Notes under the pieces: model-generated | Seen by the model: only the letters and a program-made list of their open reading frames with translations | Database searches by the model: none | What the model was told of the DNA's origin: nothing | Part shown: in pieces, positions 1 to 4,555 of the stretch | Numbering within the stretch: position 1 is the first letter of the stretch | Layout of the letters: each line of letters starts with the position of its first letter | From: Bacillota bacterium | GTDB lineage: Bacteria > Bacillota > Clostridia > Oscillospirales > Ruminococcaceae | Length of the DNA: 5,180 nucleotides | Assembly (NCBI GenBank): GCA_023431215.1 | Contig: JAEYXR010000107.1 | Span: 1-5,180 of the forward strand | Reading direction: 5' to 3' | Program-made: the position numbers and the translations under genes

Positions 1-349
1 ACCAGCTTTTTGGGGGTATGGGGCCGCTTTTCTTTTTATACCATAGTGCCAGCGCACAAAAGCAAAGTGTAAAAACCGGCACACCCATGCCAAGACCAAA
101 GGGGTTGATAAGCCACAGAAAGCCATAGCCGCAAAGGTAACAGGCCAGCACCATCCAACCATCAAATTTACTGTATTCCACAGGTTGTTTGGTAGGGTTT
201 TGCGTAGTATCAGCCGATAATACATTGACATTTATCAATGTATTGTTTTCCTGTGTTTTTTCTTTATTTCCAATATTTTCAGACATTTTGGGTGCATTTG
301 TACAAACCGACGTCTCTTGTCCGTCAGCCTTTTTTTGCTCGTAATTCAT
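1..349 (-). CDS. Multi-pass membrane protein, DUF4173/DUF4153-like, N-terminal part only
   Basis: Partial gene whose first 116 codons are present; it continues beyond the left edge. The first 60 or so residues are hydrophilic, rich in Asn, Lys, Thr and Gln and without clear structure. A hydrophobic block follows (about residues 64-80, FDGWMVLACYLCGYGFLW), then a turn with GLGMGVPVF (86-94) and a second hydrophobic stretch ending in WYKKKSG (about 102-108). A Gly-rich turn between the first two helices and a Lys cluster after the second resemble, from memory, the start of DUF4173/DUF4153 proteins common in gut Firmicutes. The ATG at 349 is preceded by GAGGTG with a 5-nt spacer. An in-frame ATG at 364 has no ribosome binding site. 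It lies 68 nt after the Xre gene and is probably its operon partner. Biochemical function is unknown. The reading frame is secure; the family name is tentative. Confidence 0.72.
   Translation of the reverse strand, partial: MNYEQKKADGQETSVCTNAPKMSENIGNKEKTQENNTLINVNVLSADTTQNPTKQPVEYSKFDGWMVLACYLCGYGFLWLINPFGLGMGVPVFTLCFCALALWYKKKSGPIPPKSW
219..244. repeat. Perfect 10-bp inverted repeat inside the membrane-protein gene
   Basis: AATACATTGA (219-228) and TCAATGTATT (235-244) are exact reverse complements separated by 6 nt. The element lies in the low-complexity N-terminal coding part of the partial membrane protein. Read on the minus strand it contains ATTGATAAA, the same 9-mer found in the inverted repeat just upstream of the operon promoter (1538-1552). 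It may be a second regulator site or an mRNA hairpin; no function is proven. Confidence 0.55.
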
Positions 350-417
350 TTTTTCACCTCGCATGATTGTTGCAGATAATTACATGTTGTGTGTTGCCTT
401 GTTTCTTAAATAAAGCC

Positions 418-627
418 TTATTCGCCGTCTTTATACTCTAAAATATCACCGGGCTGACAGTCCAATTCCTTGCAGATAGCCTCCAACGTAGAAAACCGCA
501 CTGCCTTTGCCTTTCCGTTTTTTAGTATGGAAAGGTTTGCCGGTGTAATACCTACACGCTCTGCCAACTCCCCGGAAGACATCTTTCTCCGAGCCATCAT
601 AACGTCCAAATTTACTATAATAGGCAT
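418..627 (-). CDS. Small Xre/Cro-type HTH regulator (YozG-like)
   Basis: A 69-residue protein made up almost entirely of one lambda-repressor-like DNA-binding domain. After a short beta-like start (MPIIVNLDVMMARRKMS), residues about 17-38 form the helix-turn-helix (SSGELAERVGITPANLSILKNG). A helix with FSTLEAICKELDCQPGDILEY completes the fold. It resembles the small Xre proteins encoded beside DUF2975 genes, such as B. subtilis YozG beside YoaS. A further in-frame TTG TTG upstream (633-628) is rejected: AGGAGG at 641-636 sits 8 nt before the ATG at 627 but only 2-5 nt before the TTGs. That AGGAGG overlaps the TAG stop of the DUF2975 gene, so the two are translationally close. It probably regulates its own operon; the target is not shown by sequence alone. 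Confidence 0.9.
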   Translation of the reverse strand: MPIIVNLDVMMARRKMSSGELAERVGITPANLSILKNGKAKAVRFSTLEAICKELDCQPGDILEYKDGE

Positions 628-639
628 CAACAATTCCTC

Positions 640-1086
640 CTATATAGTAAAGTCATTTTCTTGCTTGAGGGTTACTGCCTGCTCAAATACATTTTTGAGT
701 ACCCTTAATATCAGCGCCATAAAAGCTGCCGCTGCAACCACAAACAAAAAGGGCAGATAGAACCAACTGTAAATCAAGCAAATGAGTGCAGCCGCCATGC
801 AGCACCAGGAAATGATGCGCAAGGCCTTTACATTTTGTGTGGTAAATACCTCACCTCTGCTGATACACTCCAGCAGCCGGTGCAATTTCCAAAGTAGAAC
901 CACAGCGGGTACACAGCAGATATAATAAGCTGTATACAGCACCTGCCAAAGCTCGTCGGGCTTATGATTATAATAGATATAAGCGCCTGCCACCTTTTGC
1001 GCCATAAACAGCCCCGCAACCAATATTGCCATAAAAATCCAGGTGCAAATTCTTGATAACCAAATAGATGCCTTTGTGTTCCACAT
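640..1086 (-). CDS. DUF2975 family integral membrane protein (YoaS-like)
   Basis: A 148-residue protein with four predicted transmembrane segments (about residues 9-30, 47-66, 89-107 and 109-130). Two traits typical of DUF2975 are visible. The first is the cytoplasmic loop LLECISRGEVFTTQNVKALR (71-90), where the G-E-V-F-T..N...LR pattern is diagnostic. The second is the acidic tail VFEQAVTLKQENDFTI. The family has no assigned biochemical activity; members are typically encoded next to a small Xre regulator, as here. The start ATG (1086) lies 3 nt after the stop of the upstream 108-aa gene, with its AGGGGG ribosome binding site inside that gene's end. Its stop (TAG, 642-640) overlaps the ribosome binding site of the downstream regulator. 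The tight packing suggests coordinated translation and perhaps a membrane sensor or partner for the regulator, which is inference. Confidence 0.9.
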   Translation of the reverse strand: MWNTKASIWLSRICTWIFMAILVAGLFMAQKVAGAYIYYNHKPDELWQVLYTAYYICCVPAVVLLWKLHRLLECISRGEVFTTQNVKALRIISWCCMAAALICLIYSWFYLPFLFVVAAAAFMALILRVLKNVFEQAVTLKQENDFTI

Positions 1087-1089
1087 AAG

Positions 1090-1416
1090 CTATTCCCCCT
1101 TATTTTTAGCATGTAAGTGTGCCACTACTCCAAAGCTAAGCGCATTTACTGCACAAACAGCAGCAACAAATGAGCATGATACCACCATGAACGCGTGGGA
1201 GGTATCCATAATGGCAGACCAGTCTTCTATTGTTACCAGATAGTTTTGATATGCAATGACCGAAAGCAAAGAAAAAAGCGCAGATAAAAAGCTAAGCTGT
1301 GTAAGCACATTGCCAAGGCCATACCTGTTCTTTTTGTGCATCATAACTGCCACCCCAGGCAATAGAAGCGCCACAATTCCCAGCACAATACTCAACAGAT
1401 TTAAACTATATTCCAT
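1090..1416 (-). CDS. Conserved small membrane protein, first gene of the DUF2975 operon
   Basis: A 108-residue protein of unknown function with three predicted transmembrane helices (about residues 5-26, 38-56 and 74-99). A polar segment between helices two and three carries VTIEDWSAIMDTSHAF (61-76). I recall a similar IEDWSALMDT motif in proteins placed just before DUF2975 genes in other gut Clostridia, but I cannot verify this here. The tail is short and basic (HLHAKNKGE). The ATG at 1416 is preferred because GGAG (1428-1425) lies 8 nt upstream. A longer frame from 1458 adds 14 non-hydrophobic residues and has no ribosome binding site. It is followed after 3 nt by the DUF2975 gene and sits about 78 nt downstream of a good promoter, so it is the first substantial gene of the operon. 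Confidence 0.85.
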   Translation of the reverse strand: MEYSLNLLSIVLGIVALLLPGVAVMMHKKNRYGLGNVLTQLSFLSALFSLLSVIAYQNYLVTIEDWSAIMDTSHAFMVVSCSFVAAVCAVNALSFGVVAHLHAKNKGE

Positions 1417-1429
1417 GAGCAACTCTCCT

Positions 1430-1471
1430 TTACTCTTTTGGGCATCGCAGTTTACCATAAAAGAAAATCAT
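1430..1471 (-). CDS. Candidate 13-residue leader peptide ORF
   Basis: In the transcript leader of the membrane-protein operon, GGAGG (1481-1477) stands 5 nt before an ATG (1471-1469). This opens a 13-codon frame, MIFFYGKLRCPKE, ending in TAA at 1432-1430. The stop is immediately followed by the ribosome binding site of the 108-aa gene, whose ATG lies 13 nt downstream. The SD match is stronger than that of the gene it precedes. The arrangement suits a leader peptide or translational coupling. The peptide is too short to judge by composition and could be chance. Confidence 0.4.
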   Translation of the reverse strand: MIFFYGKLRCPKE

Positions 1472-1500
1472 TCTGTCCTCCGCCTATTTAATGTAACCTT

Positions 1501-1529
1501 ATTTTAGCAGATATAATTCTGTAAATCAA
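1501..1529 (-). promoter_or_regulatory. Sigma-A-type promoter of the DUF2975/Xre operon
   Basis: TTGATT (1529-1524), a 17-nt spacer and TAAAAT (1506-1501) read on the minus strand. The hexamers match consensus at four of six (TTGATT) and five of six (TAAAAT) positions with ideal spacing. Transcription would start near 1494 and give a leader of about 78 nt. The surrounding DNA is AT-rich. The hexamers are visible; activity is inferred. Confidence 0.65.
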
Positions 1530-1552
1530 TAGTTATTTATTGTTTATCAATA
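1521..1552. promoter_or_regulatory. Candidate operator: inverted and direct repeats over the -35 region
   Basis: Read on the minus strand, TATTG-ATAAA-CAATA (1552-1538) is a perfect 5-5-5 inverted repeat just upstream of the -35. In addition TATTGATAAAC (1552-1542) and TATTGATTTAC (1531-1521) form a direct repeat (9 of 11 identical) spaced 21 bp, two helical turns, with the second copy covering the -35. This is the expected place for an autoregulatory site of the Xre protein in the operon. The region is AT-rich, so chance contributes. Confidence 0.4.
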
Positions 1553-1582
1553 TATTTTTGTTGTTTTATTTTGTTTTATTGT

Positions 1583-1629
1583 AAAAACCAAAAAGCGGAA
1601 GCGTTCAATAACGCTTCCGCTTTTTGGTT
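1583..1629. terminator. Perfect 20-bp hairpin, symmetrical (bidirectional) terminator
   Basis: Arms 1586-1605 and 1610-1629 are exact complements around a CAAT loop. The GC-rich core (GCGGAAGCGTT) is flanked by A5 on one side and T5 on the other, so each strand reads stem followed by a T-run. On the minus strand the stem is followed by GGTTTTTAC. Both flanking operons run on the minus strand and rplA already has its own terminator at 1872-1903. This one would therefore act as a backup, or end an unseen transcript from 1630-1870. Confidence 0.75.
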
Positions 1630-1871
1630 GTATCATTTGGAGACAAGTAAGATGAAAAAGTTCGCAAGCAAAGTGCAGTTGGCTGCTCTGCATCTTTGTT
1701 GACATAACTATACCATTCATTCCTGCATATTTCAATGAGTATCTCTACATTTTACCGTTTGTTTACGTAATTTCTGCATTTTATAAATATTAATCCTGCA
1801 AATTATAATATTTTTGTGACACTTCACTACTGCATATTGTAAAAGCTTGGTTAAAAGATGCCCCACAGCGC
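1630..1871. other. Intergenic stretch without a supported gene
   Basis: AT-rich spacer between the two terminators. It holds several copies of a CTGCAT-like word (starting at 1688, 1723, 1774, 1796 and 1830) and a TTTACGTAA palindrome (around 1761-1769). A 62-codon minus-strand frame starts at a TTG with no ribosome binding site and runs through the terminator hairpin, so it is not credited. No tRNA or known RNA is recognised. Confidence 0.6.
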
Positions 1872-1903
1872 AAAAAGACCCCGGTCTGTCGACCGGGGTC
1901 TTT
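1872..1903 (-). terminator. Rho-independent terminator of the rplK-rplA unit
   Basis: On the minus strand a 13-bp perfect stem (AAAGACCCCGGTC paired with GACCGGGGTCTTT) with a 4-nt loop is followed by a continuing T-run (TTTTT in all). It lies about 20 nt after the rplA stop codon. It is a strong canonical terminator and marks the operon end. Confidence 0.95.
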
Positions 1904-1924
1904 ACTCAGCTTAAACAGTCAAGC

Positions 1925-2635
1925 TTATTTAGCAGCGGGTGCTGAAACAAACTTGCTGGGGTTGATGCGGATGCCGGGGCCCATGGTGGTAGCAACCACG
2001 CAGGAGCGGACATACTGGCCTTTAGCTGCAGCGGGCTTAGCCTTAACAATGGCGCCCATGAGGGTGTCAAAGTTTTCCTGCAGCTTTTCGGGACCAAAGG
2101 ACACCTTGCCAATGGGGCAGTGGATGATGTTGGTCTTGTCCAGACGGTACTCAATTTTACCGGCTTTTGCTTCGGTAACGGCACGAGCAGCGTCGGGGGT
2201 AACAGTACCGGCCTTGGGGTTGGGCATCAGTCCGCGGGGACCAAGCACCTTACCCAGACGACCGACAATACCCATCATGTCGGGGGTAGCAATAACTACG
2301 TCAAATTCCATCCAGTTTTCTTTCTGGATTTTCTCCATGTAGTCCTCGGCACCAACATACTCGGCGCCTGCAGCCTCAGCGGCCTTAGCGGCATCGCCCT
2401 TGGCAAATACCATAACGCGAACCTTTTTACCGGTACCGTTAGGCAGAACTACTGCGCCACGAACCTGCTGGTCAGCATGACGGGAGTCAACGCCCAAACG
2501 AACGTGGACTTCAACGGTCTCGTCAAACTTAGCCTTGCCGGTCTTGGTGCAGATTTCGATGGCTTCGCTGCTATCGTAGAGAGCGGTGCTGTCAACCAGC
2601 TTGCAGCTCTCATTATACTTCTTTCCGTGTTTCAT
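1925..2635 (-). CDS. rplA: 50S ribosomal protein L1
   Basis: A 236-residue protein of normal length for bacterial L1. L1 binds the mobile L1 stalk of 23S rRNA, helps release deacylated tRNA from the E site, and in many bacteria represses its own mRNA. The N-terminus MKHGKKYNES, the rRNA-binding TVEVHVRLGVDSRHADQQVRG region (about 40-60) and the signature PDMMGIVGRLGKVLGPRGLMPNPKAGTVT (about 118-146) are all present. The C-terminal TTMGPGIRINP (216-226) is also typical. The ATG at 2635 fits the family start; upstream TTG codons at 2659 and 2644 are rejected. The AAGGAG lies about 11 nt upstream, slightly far. It follows rplK after 106 nt that contain an L1-binding-site mimic, and it is the last gene before a strong terminator. 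Confidence 0.98.
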   Translation of the reverse strand: MKHGKKYNESCKLVDSTALYDSSEAIEICTKTGKAKFDETVEVHVRLGVDSRHADQQVRGAVVLPNGTGKKVRVMVFAKGDAAKAAEAAGAEYVGAEDYMEKIQKENWMEFDVVIATPDMMGIVGRLGKVLGPRGLMPNPKAGTVTPDAARAVTEAKAGKIEYRLDKTNIIHCPIGKVSFGPEKLQENFDTLMGAIVKAKPAAAKGQYVRSCVVATTMGPGIRINPSKFVSAPAAK

Positions 2636-2659
2636 ATCGTTCAATTCTCCTTCTACCAA

Positions 2660-2721
2660 GTGGTGTATAACGGATGGCTCTCAAAAGCTTTGCTTTTGAA
2701 GCTATTAAATCTTCCTCCCAC
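2660..2721 (-). promoter_or_regulatory. L1-binding-site mimic in the rplK-rplA intergenic mRNA
   Basis: GUGGGAGG (2721-2714) and ACCAC (2664-2660) can pair GUGG with CCAC, leaving the purine-rich GAGG internal loop. This matches the L1-binding element of 23S rRNA helix 77 (GGUGGGAGG...ACCACC). Inside it an 11-bp stem with one bulged G (2702-2677; core TCAAAAGC/GCTTTTGA, loop AAA) replaces the rRNA helix. It ends 24 nt before the rplA start codon and next to its ribosome binding site, so L1 bound here would plausibly block rplA translation. Confidence 0.65.
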
Positions 2722-2741
2722 AAAGGCTGGTGCGACTATAA

Positions 2742-3167
2742 TCAGTCGACAACCTCGACGCCCATGCTGCGGCAGGTACCGGCGATCATGCTGATAGCAG
2801 TTTCAACATTAGCTGCATTCAGATCAGGCATCTTAAGCTCGGCGATCTTTCTGAGCTGCTCACGGGTGATTTTGCCAACCTTGTTTTTGTTGGGCACGCC
2901 GGAAGCACTCTGAAGGTTCAGTTCTTTTTTAATAAGAACTGCAGCAGGGGGAGTCTTGGTGATGAAGCTGAAAGTACGGTCGGCATAAACAGTGATAATA
3001 ACAGGGATGATGAGGCCGACATCGTTCTTGGTGCGCTCGTTAAATTCCTTGGTAAAGGACATAATGTTAACGCCGTGCTGGCCGAGTGCGGGACCAACCG
3101 GGGGAGCCGGAGTTGCTTTGCCGGCGGGGATCTGCAGCTTGATATAGCCTACAACTTTCTGAGCCAT
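2742..3167 (-). CDS. rplK: 50S ribosomal protein L11
   Basis: A 141-residue protein, exactly the usual bacterial length. L11 binds the GTPase-associated centre of 23S rRNA with L10/L12 and takes part in factor binding and RelA-type stringent sensing. The N-terminal domain shows the Pro-rich loop QIPAGKATPAPPVGPALGQHG (about 12-32) and VNIMSFTKEFNERT (33-46). The C-terminal RNA-binding domain carries VGKITREQLRKIAELKMPDLNA (97-118) and the closing signature TCRSMGVEVVD. The start at 3167 is chosen because MAQKVVGYIKLQIPAGKA is the family N-terminus and GGAGG (3180-3176) lies 8 nt upstream. A 22-codon upstream extension to 3233 is actually the leader RNA element. It is co-transcribed with rplA. 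Confidence 0.98.
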   Translation of the reverse strand: MAQKVVGYIKLQIPAGKATPAPPVGPALGQHGVNIMSFTKEFNERTKNDVGLIIPVIITVYADRTFSFITKTPPAAVLIKKELNLQSASGVPNKNKVGKITREQLRKIAELKMPDLNAANVETAISMIAGTCRSMGVEVVD

Positions 3168-3185
3168 AATTGGCACCTCCAAATA

Positions 3186-3233
3186 GTGGTAATTATTGCG
3201 GATGCAGTCTCCGTGTGGGACTGCTCCTCCCAC
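3186..3233 (-). promoter_or_regulatory. L1-binding leader upstream of rplK
   Basis: On the minus-strand mRNA, GUGGGAGG (3233-3226) and ACCAC (3190-3186) can form the L1-stalk-like element (GUGG/CCAC with a GAGG internal loop). It is closed by an inner 6-bp stem GCAGUC (3224-3219)/GACUGC (3209-3204). Sequence and geometry copy the 23S rRNA helix 77 site, as expected for L1 autoregulation of the L11-L1 operon. The element ends 5 nt before the rplK ribosome binding site. An alternative 6-bp hairpin, GUGGGA/UCCCAC (3233-3228/3220-3215), would disrupt it. Confidence 0.75.
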
Positions 3234-3350
3234 AGACGCCGGACGATTCCAAGCGTCTATCTGTAATCATCCATTATGTCGCTTTGTACCGGCGCATTGG
3301 ATGAATTTACGCAATCTCATCCTAGTAAAAGTATAACCTGTTACTTGATG

Positions 3351-3380
3351 ATTTTACGTAACTAAGGCGGTAGTGGGCAA
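3351..3380 (-). promoter_or_regulatory. Weak candidate promoter for rplK-rplA
   Basis: TTGCCC (3380-3375), an 18-nt spacer and TAAAAT (3356-3351) are the best hexamer pair I can find between nusG and rplK. The -35 is poor. A good -10-like TATACT (3335-3330) lacks a matching -35. An internal promoter is expected if the hairpin after nusG terminates transcription, but the placement is uncertain. Confidence 0.3.
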
Positions 3381-3412
3381 AGTGAACGAATCATCCTGCA
3401 CACCGCCCTGCG

Positions 3413-3440
3413 AAAAACGGCGCAAAAGAAACTTTTACGC
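3413..3440 (-). terminator. Probable (perhaps partial) terminator after nusG
   Basis: GCGTAAAAG (3440-3432) and CTTTTGCGC (3428-3420) pair over 9 bp with one G-U and a TTT loop, followed by CG and then TTTTT (3417-3413). It begins 15 nt after the nusG stop. The AT-rich stem interior and the two bases before the T-run suggest moderate strength, so it may reduce rather than stop readthrough into rplK. Confidence 0.6.
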
Positions 3441-3455
3441 TGTATACCCCGGGGG

Positions 3456-3980
3456 TTATTCCAGGGGCTTAACCTGGGTCAGCTCCAGCTCTACGGGGAC
3501 TTCTTTACCCATCATAGAAACCGTGACGCGGACAGTTTGCTTGTCCATGTCCATGGCATCCACAACGCCAATAAAGCCTTCCATATAACCTTCTGCTACC
3601 ATGACGCTGTCGCCCACGGAGTAGTTAACCTCCATGCGGCGTGTTTCCACACCAAAACGGGCAACTTCTGCGTCTGTCAGGGGGATGGGCTTGGAACCGG
3701 GCCCCACAAAGCCTGTGACGCCGCGAATATTACGCACCACGTACCAGCTGTCGTCGGTCATAATCATCTTAACCAAAACATAACTGGGGAAAAGCTTGCG
3801 CTCAACCTCTTTCTTCTGGTTGTTCTTATCGACCTCGGTAACCATCTCGGTAGGAATCTTGACCTCGTGAATCAAGTCGTGGAGCTGTCGGTTTTCCACT
3901 GCGTTGACGATGCTGTCCGCCACTTTATTTTCGTAGCCGGAATAGGTATGCACTACATACCATCTGGCCTCGTCTGCCAT
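3456..3980 (-). CDS. nusG: Transcription termination/antitermination factor NusG
   Basis: A 174-residue protein of usual length. NusG binds RNA polymerase next to the DNA channel, affects pausing and termination, and links polymerase to other factors. The NGN domain spans about residues 5-112: it opens with RWYVVHTYSGYENKV and includes RKLFPSYVLVKM (61-72) and the VRNIRGVTGFVGPG motif (82-95). The KOW domain follows from about 121 (VGDSVMVAEGYMEGFIGVVDAMD). Two ATGs lie 6 nt apart. The second (3980, MADEARW) is preferred because GGAGGG (3992-3987) sits 6 nt before it, whereas it directly abuts the first (3986). It stands 50 nt after secE, the common secE-nusG order, and is followed by a hairpin terminator. 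Confidence 0.97.
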   Translation of the reverse strand: MADEARWYVVHTYSGYENKVADSIVNAVENRQLHDLIHEVKIPTEMVTEVDKNNQKKEVERKLFPSYVLVKMIMTDDSWYVVRNIRGVTGFVGPGSKPIPLTDAEVARFGVETRRMEVNYSVGDSVMVAEGYMEGFIGVVDAMDMDKQTVRVTVSMMGKEVPVELELTQVKPLE

Positions 3981-4030
3981 GTTCATCCCTCCATCCTCAA
4001 ATTTCTTGCCTTAACTGTGAACCAAATTGT

Positions 4031-4249
4031 TTAGAGGAAATTGACCAGCAGCGAAAGCACCTGGGTAAAAACAAAGTCCAGTGCGCCAATAAAAACGCTG
4101 CAAACAGCCACGAAGACCAAAACAACAACGGTGTTGTTTAAGATCTGCTTTTTGGTGGGCCACACGACTTTTTTCAGCTCGCCCTTCATGTCTTTAAAAG
4201 AGCGGGAAATGCGAGCAAAAAAGCCGGGTTTTTTTGCTTGTTCAGCCAT
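4031..4249 (-). CDS. secE: Preprotein translocase subunit SecE
   Basis: A 72-residue protein of the short, single-span SecE type found in Firmicutes. SecE clamps SecY in the plasma-membrane protein-export channel. The amphipathic cytoplasmic part carries the family motif KGELKKVVWPTKKQILNNT (about 22-40), where the VVWPT core is diagnostic. One transmembrane helix (about 41-65) and a short hydrophobic tail follow. The ATG at 4249 has AGGGG about 9 nt upstream. It lies 16 nt after rpmG; no tRNA is placed between them. nusG follows after 50 nt. Confidence 0.96.
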   Translation of the reverse strand: MAEQAKKPGFFARISRSFKDMKGELKKVVWPTKKQILNNTVVVLVFVAVCSVFIGALDFVFTQVLSLLVNFL

Positions 4250-4265
4250 GTCAAAAGCCCCTTTC

Positions 4266-4415
4266 TTACTTGGTTTCCTTGTGAACGGTGTGTTTGCGGC
4301 AGAAACGGCAATACTTGTTCATTTCGAGTCTGTCGGGATCGTTCTTTTTGTTCTTCTTGGTGTTGTAGTTGCGCTGTTTGCACTCTGTGCAAGCCAATGT
4401 GATCTTCACTCTCAT
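4266..4415 (-). CDS. rpmG: 50S ribosomal protein L33, zinc-binding form
   Basis: A 49-residue protein of standard L33 length. L33 is a small 50S protein near the E site. Both CxxC pairs (C9/C12 and C36/C39) are intact, so this is the zinc-binding (C+) form rather than the zinc-independent paralogue made in zinc starvation. Family words are MRVKITLACTECK at the start and YCRFCRKHTVHKETK at the end. The ATG at 4415 has a perfect AGGAGGTG with a 9-nt spacer. Longer upstream frames run through the GC-rich leader and are not real. It is the first gene of the rpmG-secE-nusG transcript. Confidence 0.97.
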   Translation of the reverse strand: MRVKITLACTECKQRNYNTKKNKKNDPDRLEMNKYCRFCRKHTVHKETK

Positions 4416-4467
4416 GTCTGTCGGCACCTCCTGATTTTCGGATTTTTTTGCCTCCCTCTTTTCTAAG

Positions 4468-4490
4468 CGGGCGCGGCTCGTCCGCGTCCG
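4468..4490 (-). other. GC-rich hairpin in the rpmG leader
   Basis: In the rpmG 5' leader, CGG-A-CGCGG (4490-4482) and CCGCG-C-CCG (4476-4468) pair over 8 bp with one A-C mismatch and a 5-nt loop. It stands out from the A-rich sequence on either side. No T-run follows on the transcribed strand, so it is not a terminator. A leader regulatory role is possible but unsupported. Confidence 0.4.
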
Positions 4491-4555
4491 GGTCGGAGCG
4501 ACTTTTTTTTGTATTTTTGCGCACAAAAAAAGAGCCCTCCACGAGAGGTAATAGC

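Noticed and set aside
1547..1735. 62-codon minus-strand frame between the two terminators
   Set aside because: It starts at TTG without a ribosome binding site, runs through a perfect terminator hairpin, and has no recognisable domain.
2120..2794. Long plus-strand frame opposite rplA
   Set aside because: It is an antisense shadow of a highly conserved ribosomal gene, with no ribosome binding site or domain.
3537..4034. Plus-strand frame opposite nusG
   Set aside because: Antisense shadow of nusG; the His-rich composition is an artefact of reversed codons.
4250..4265. tRNA-Trp between rpmG and secE, as in some Firmicutes
   Set aside because: The gap is only 16 nt.
4525..4548. CCTC-TCGTG-GAGG followed by T7 as an attenuator in the rpmG leader
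   Set aside because: Only 4 bp of stem, and it begins essentially at the predicted transcription start, so it cannot be a useful terminator.
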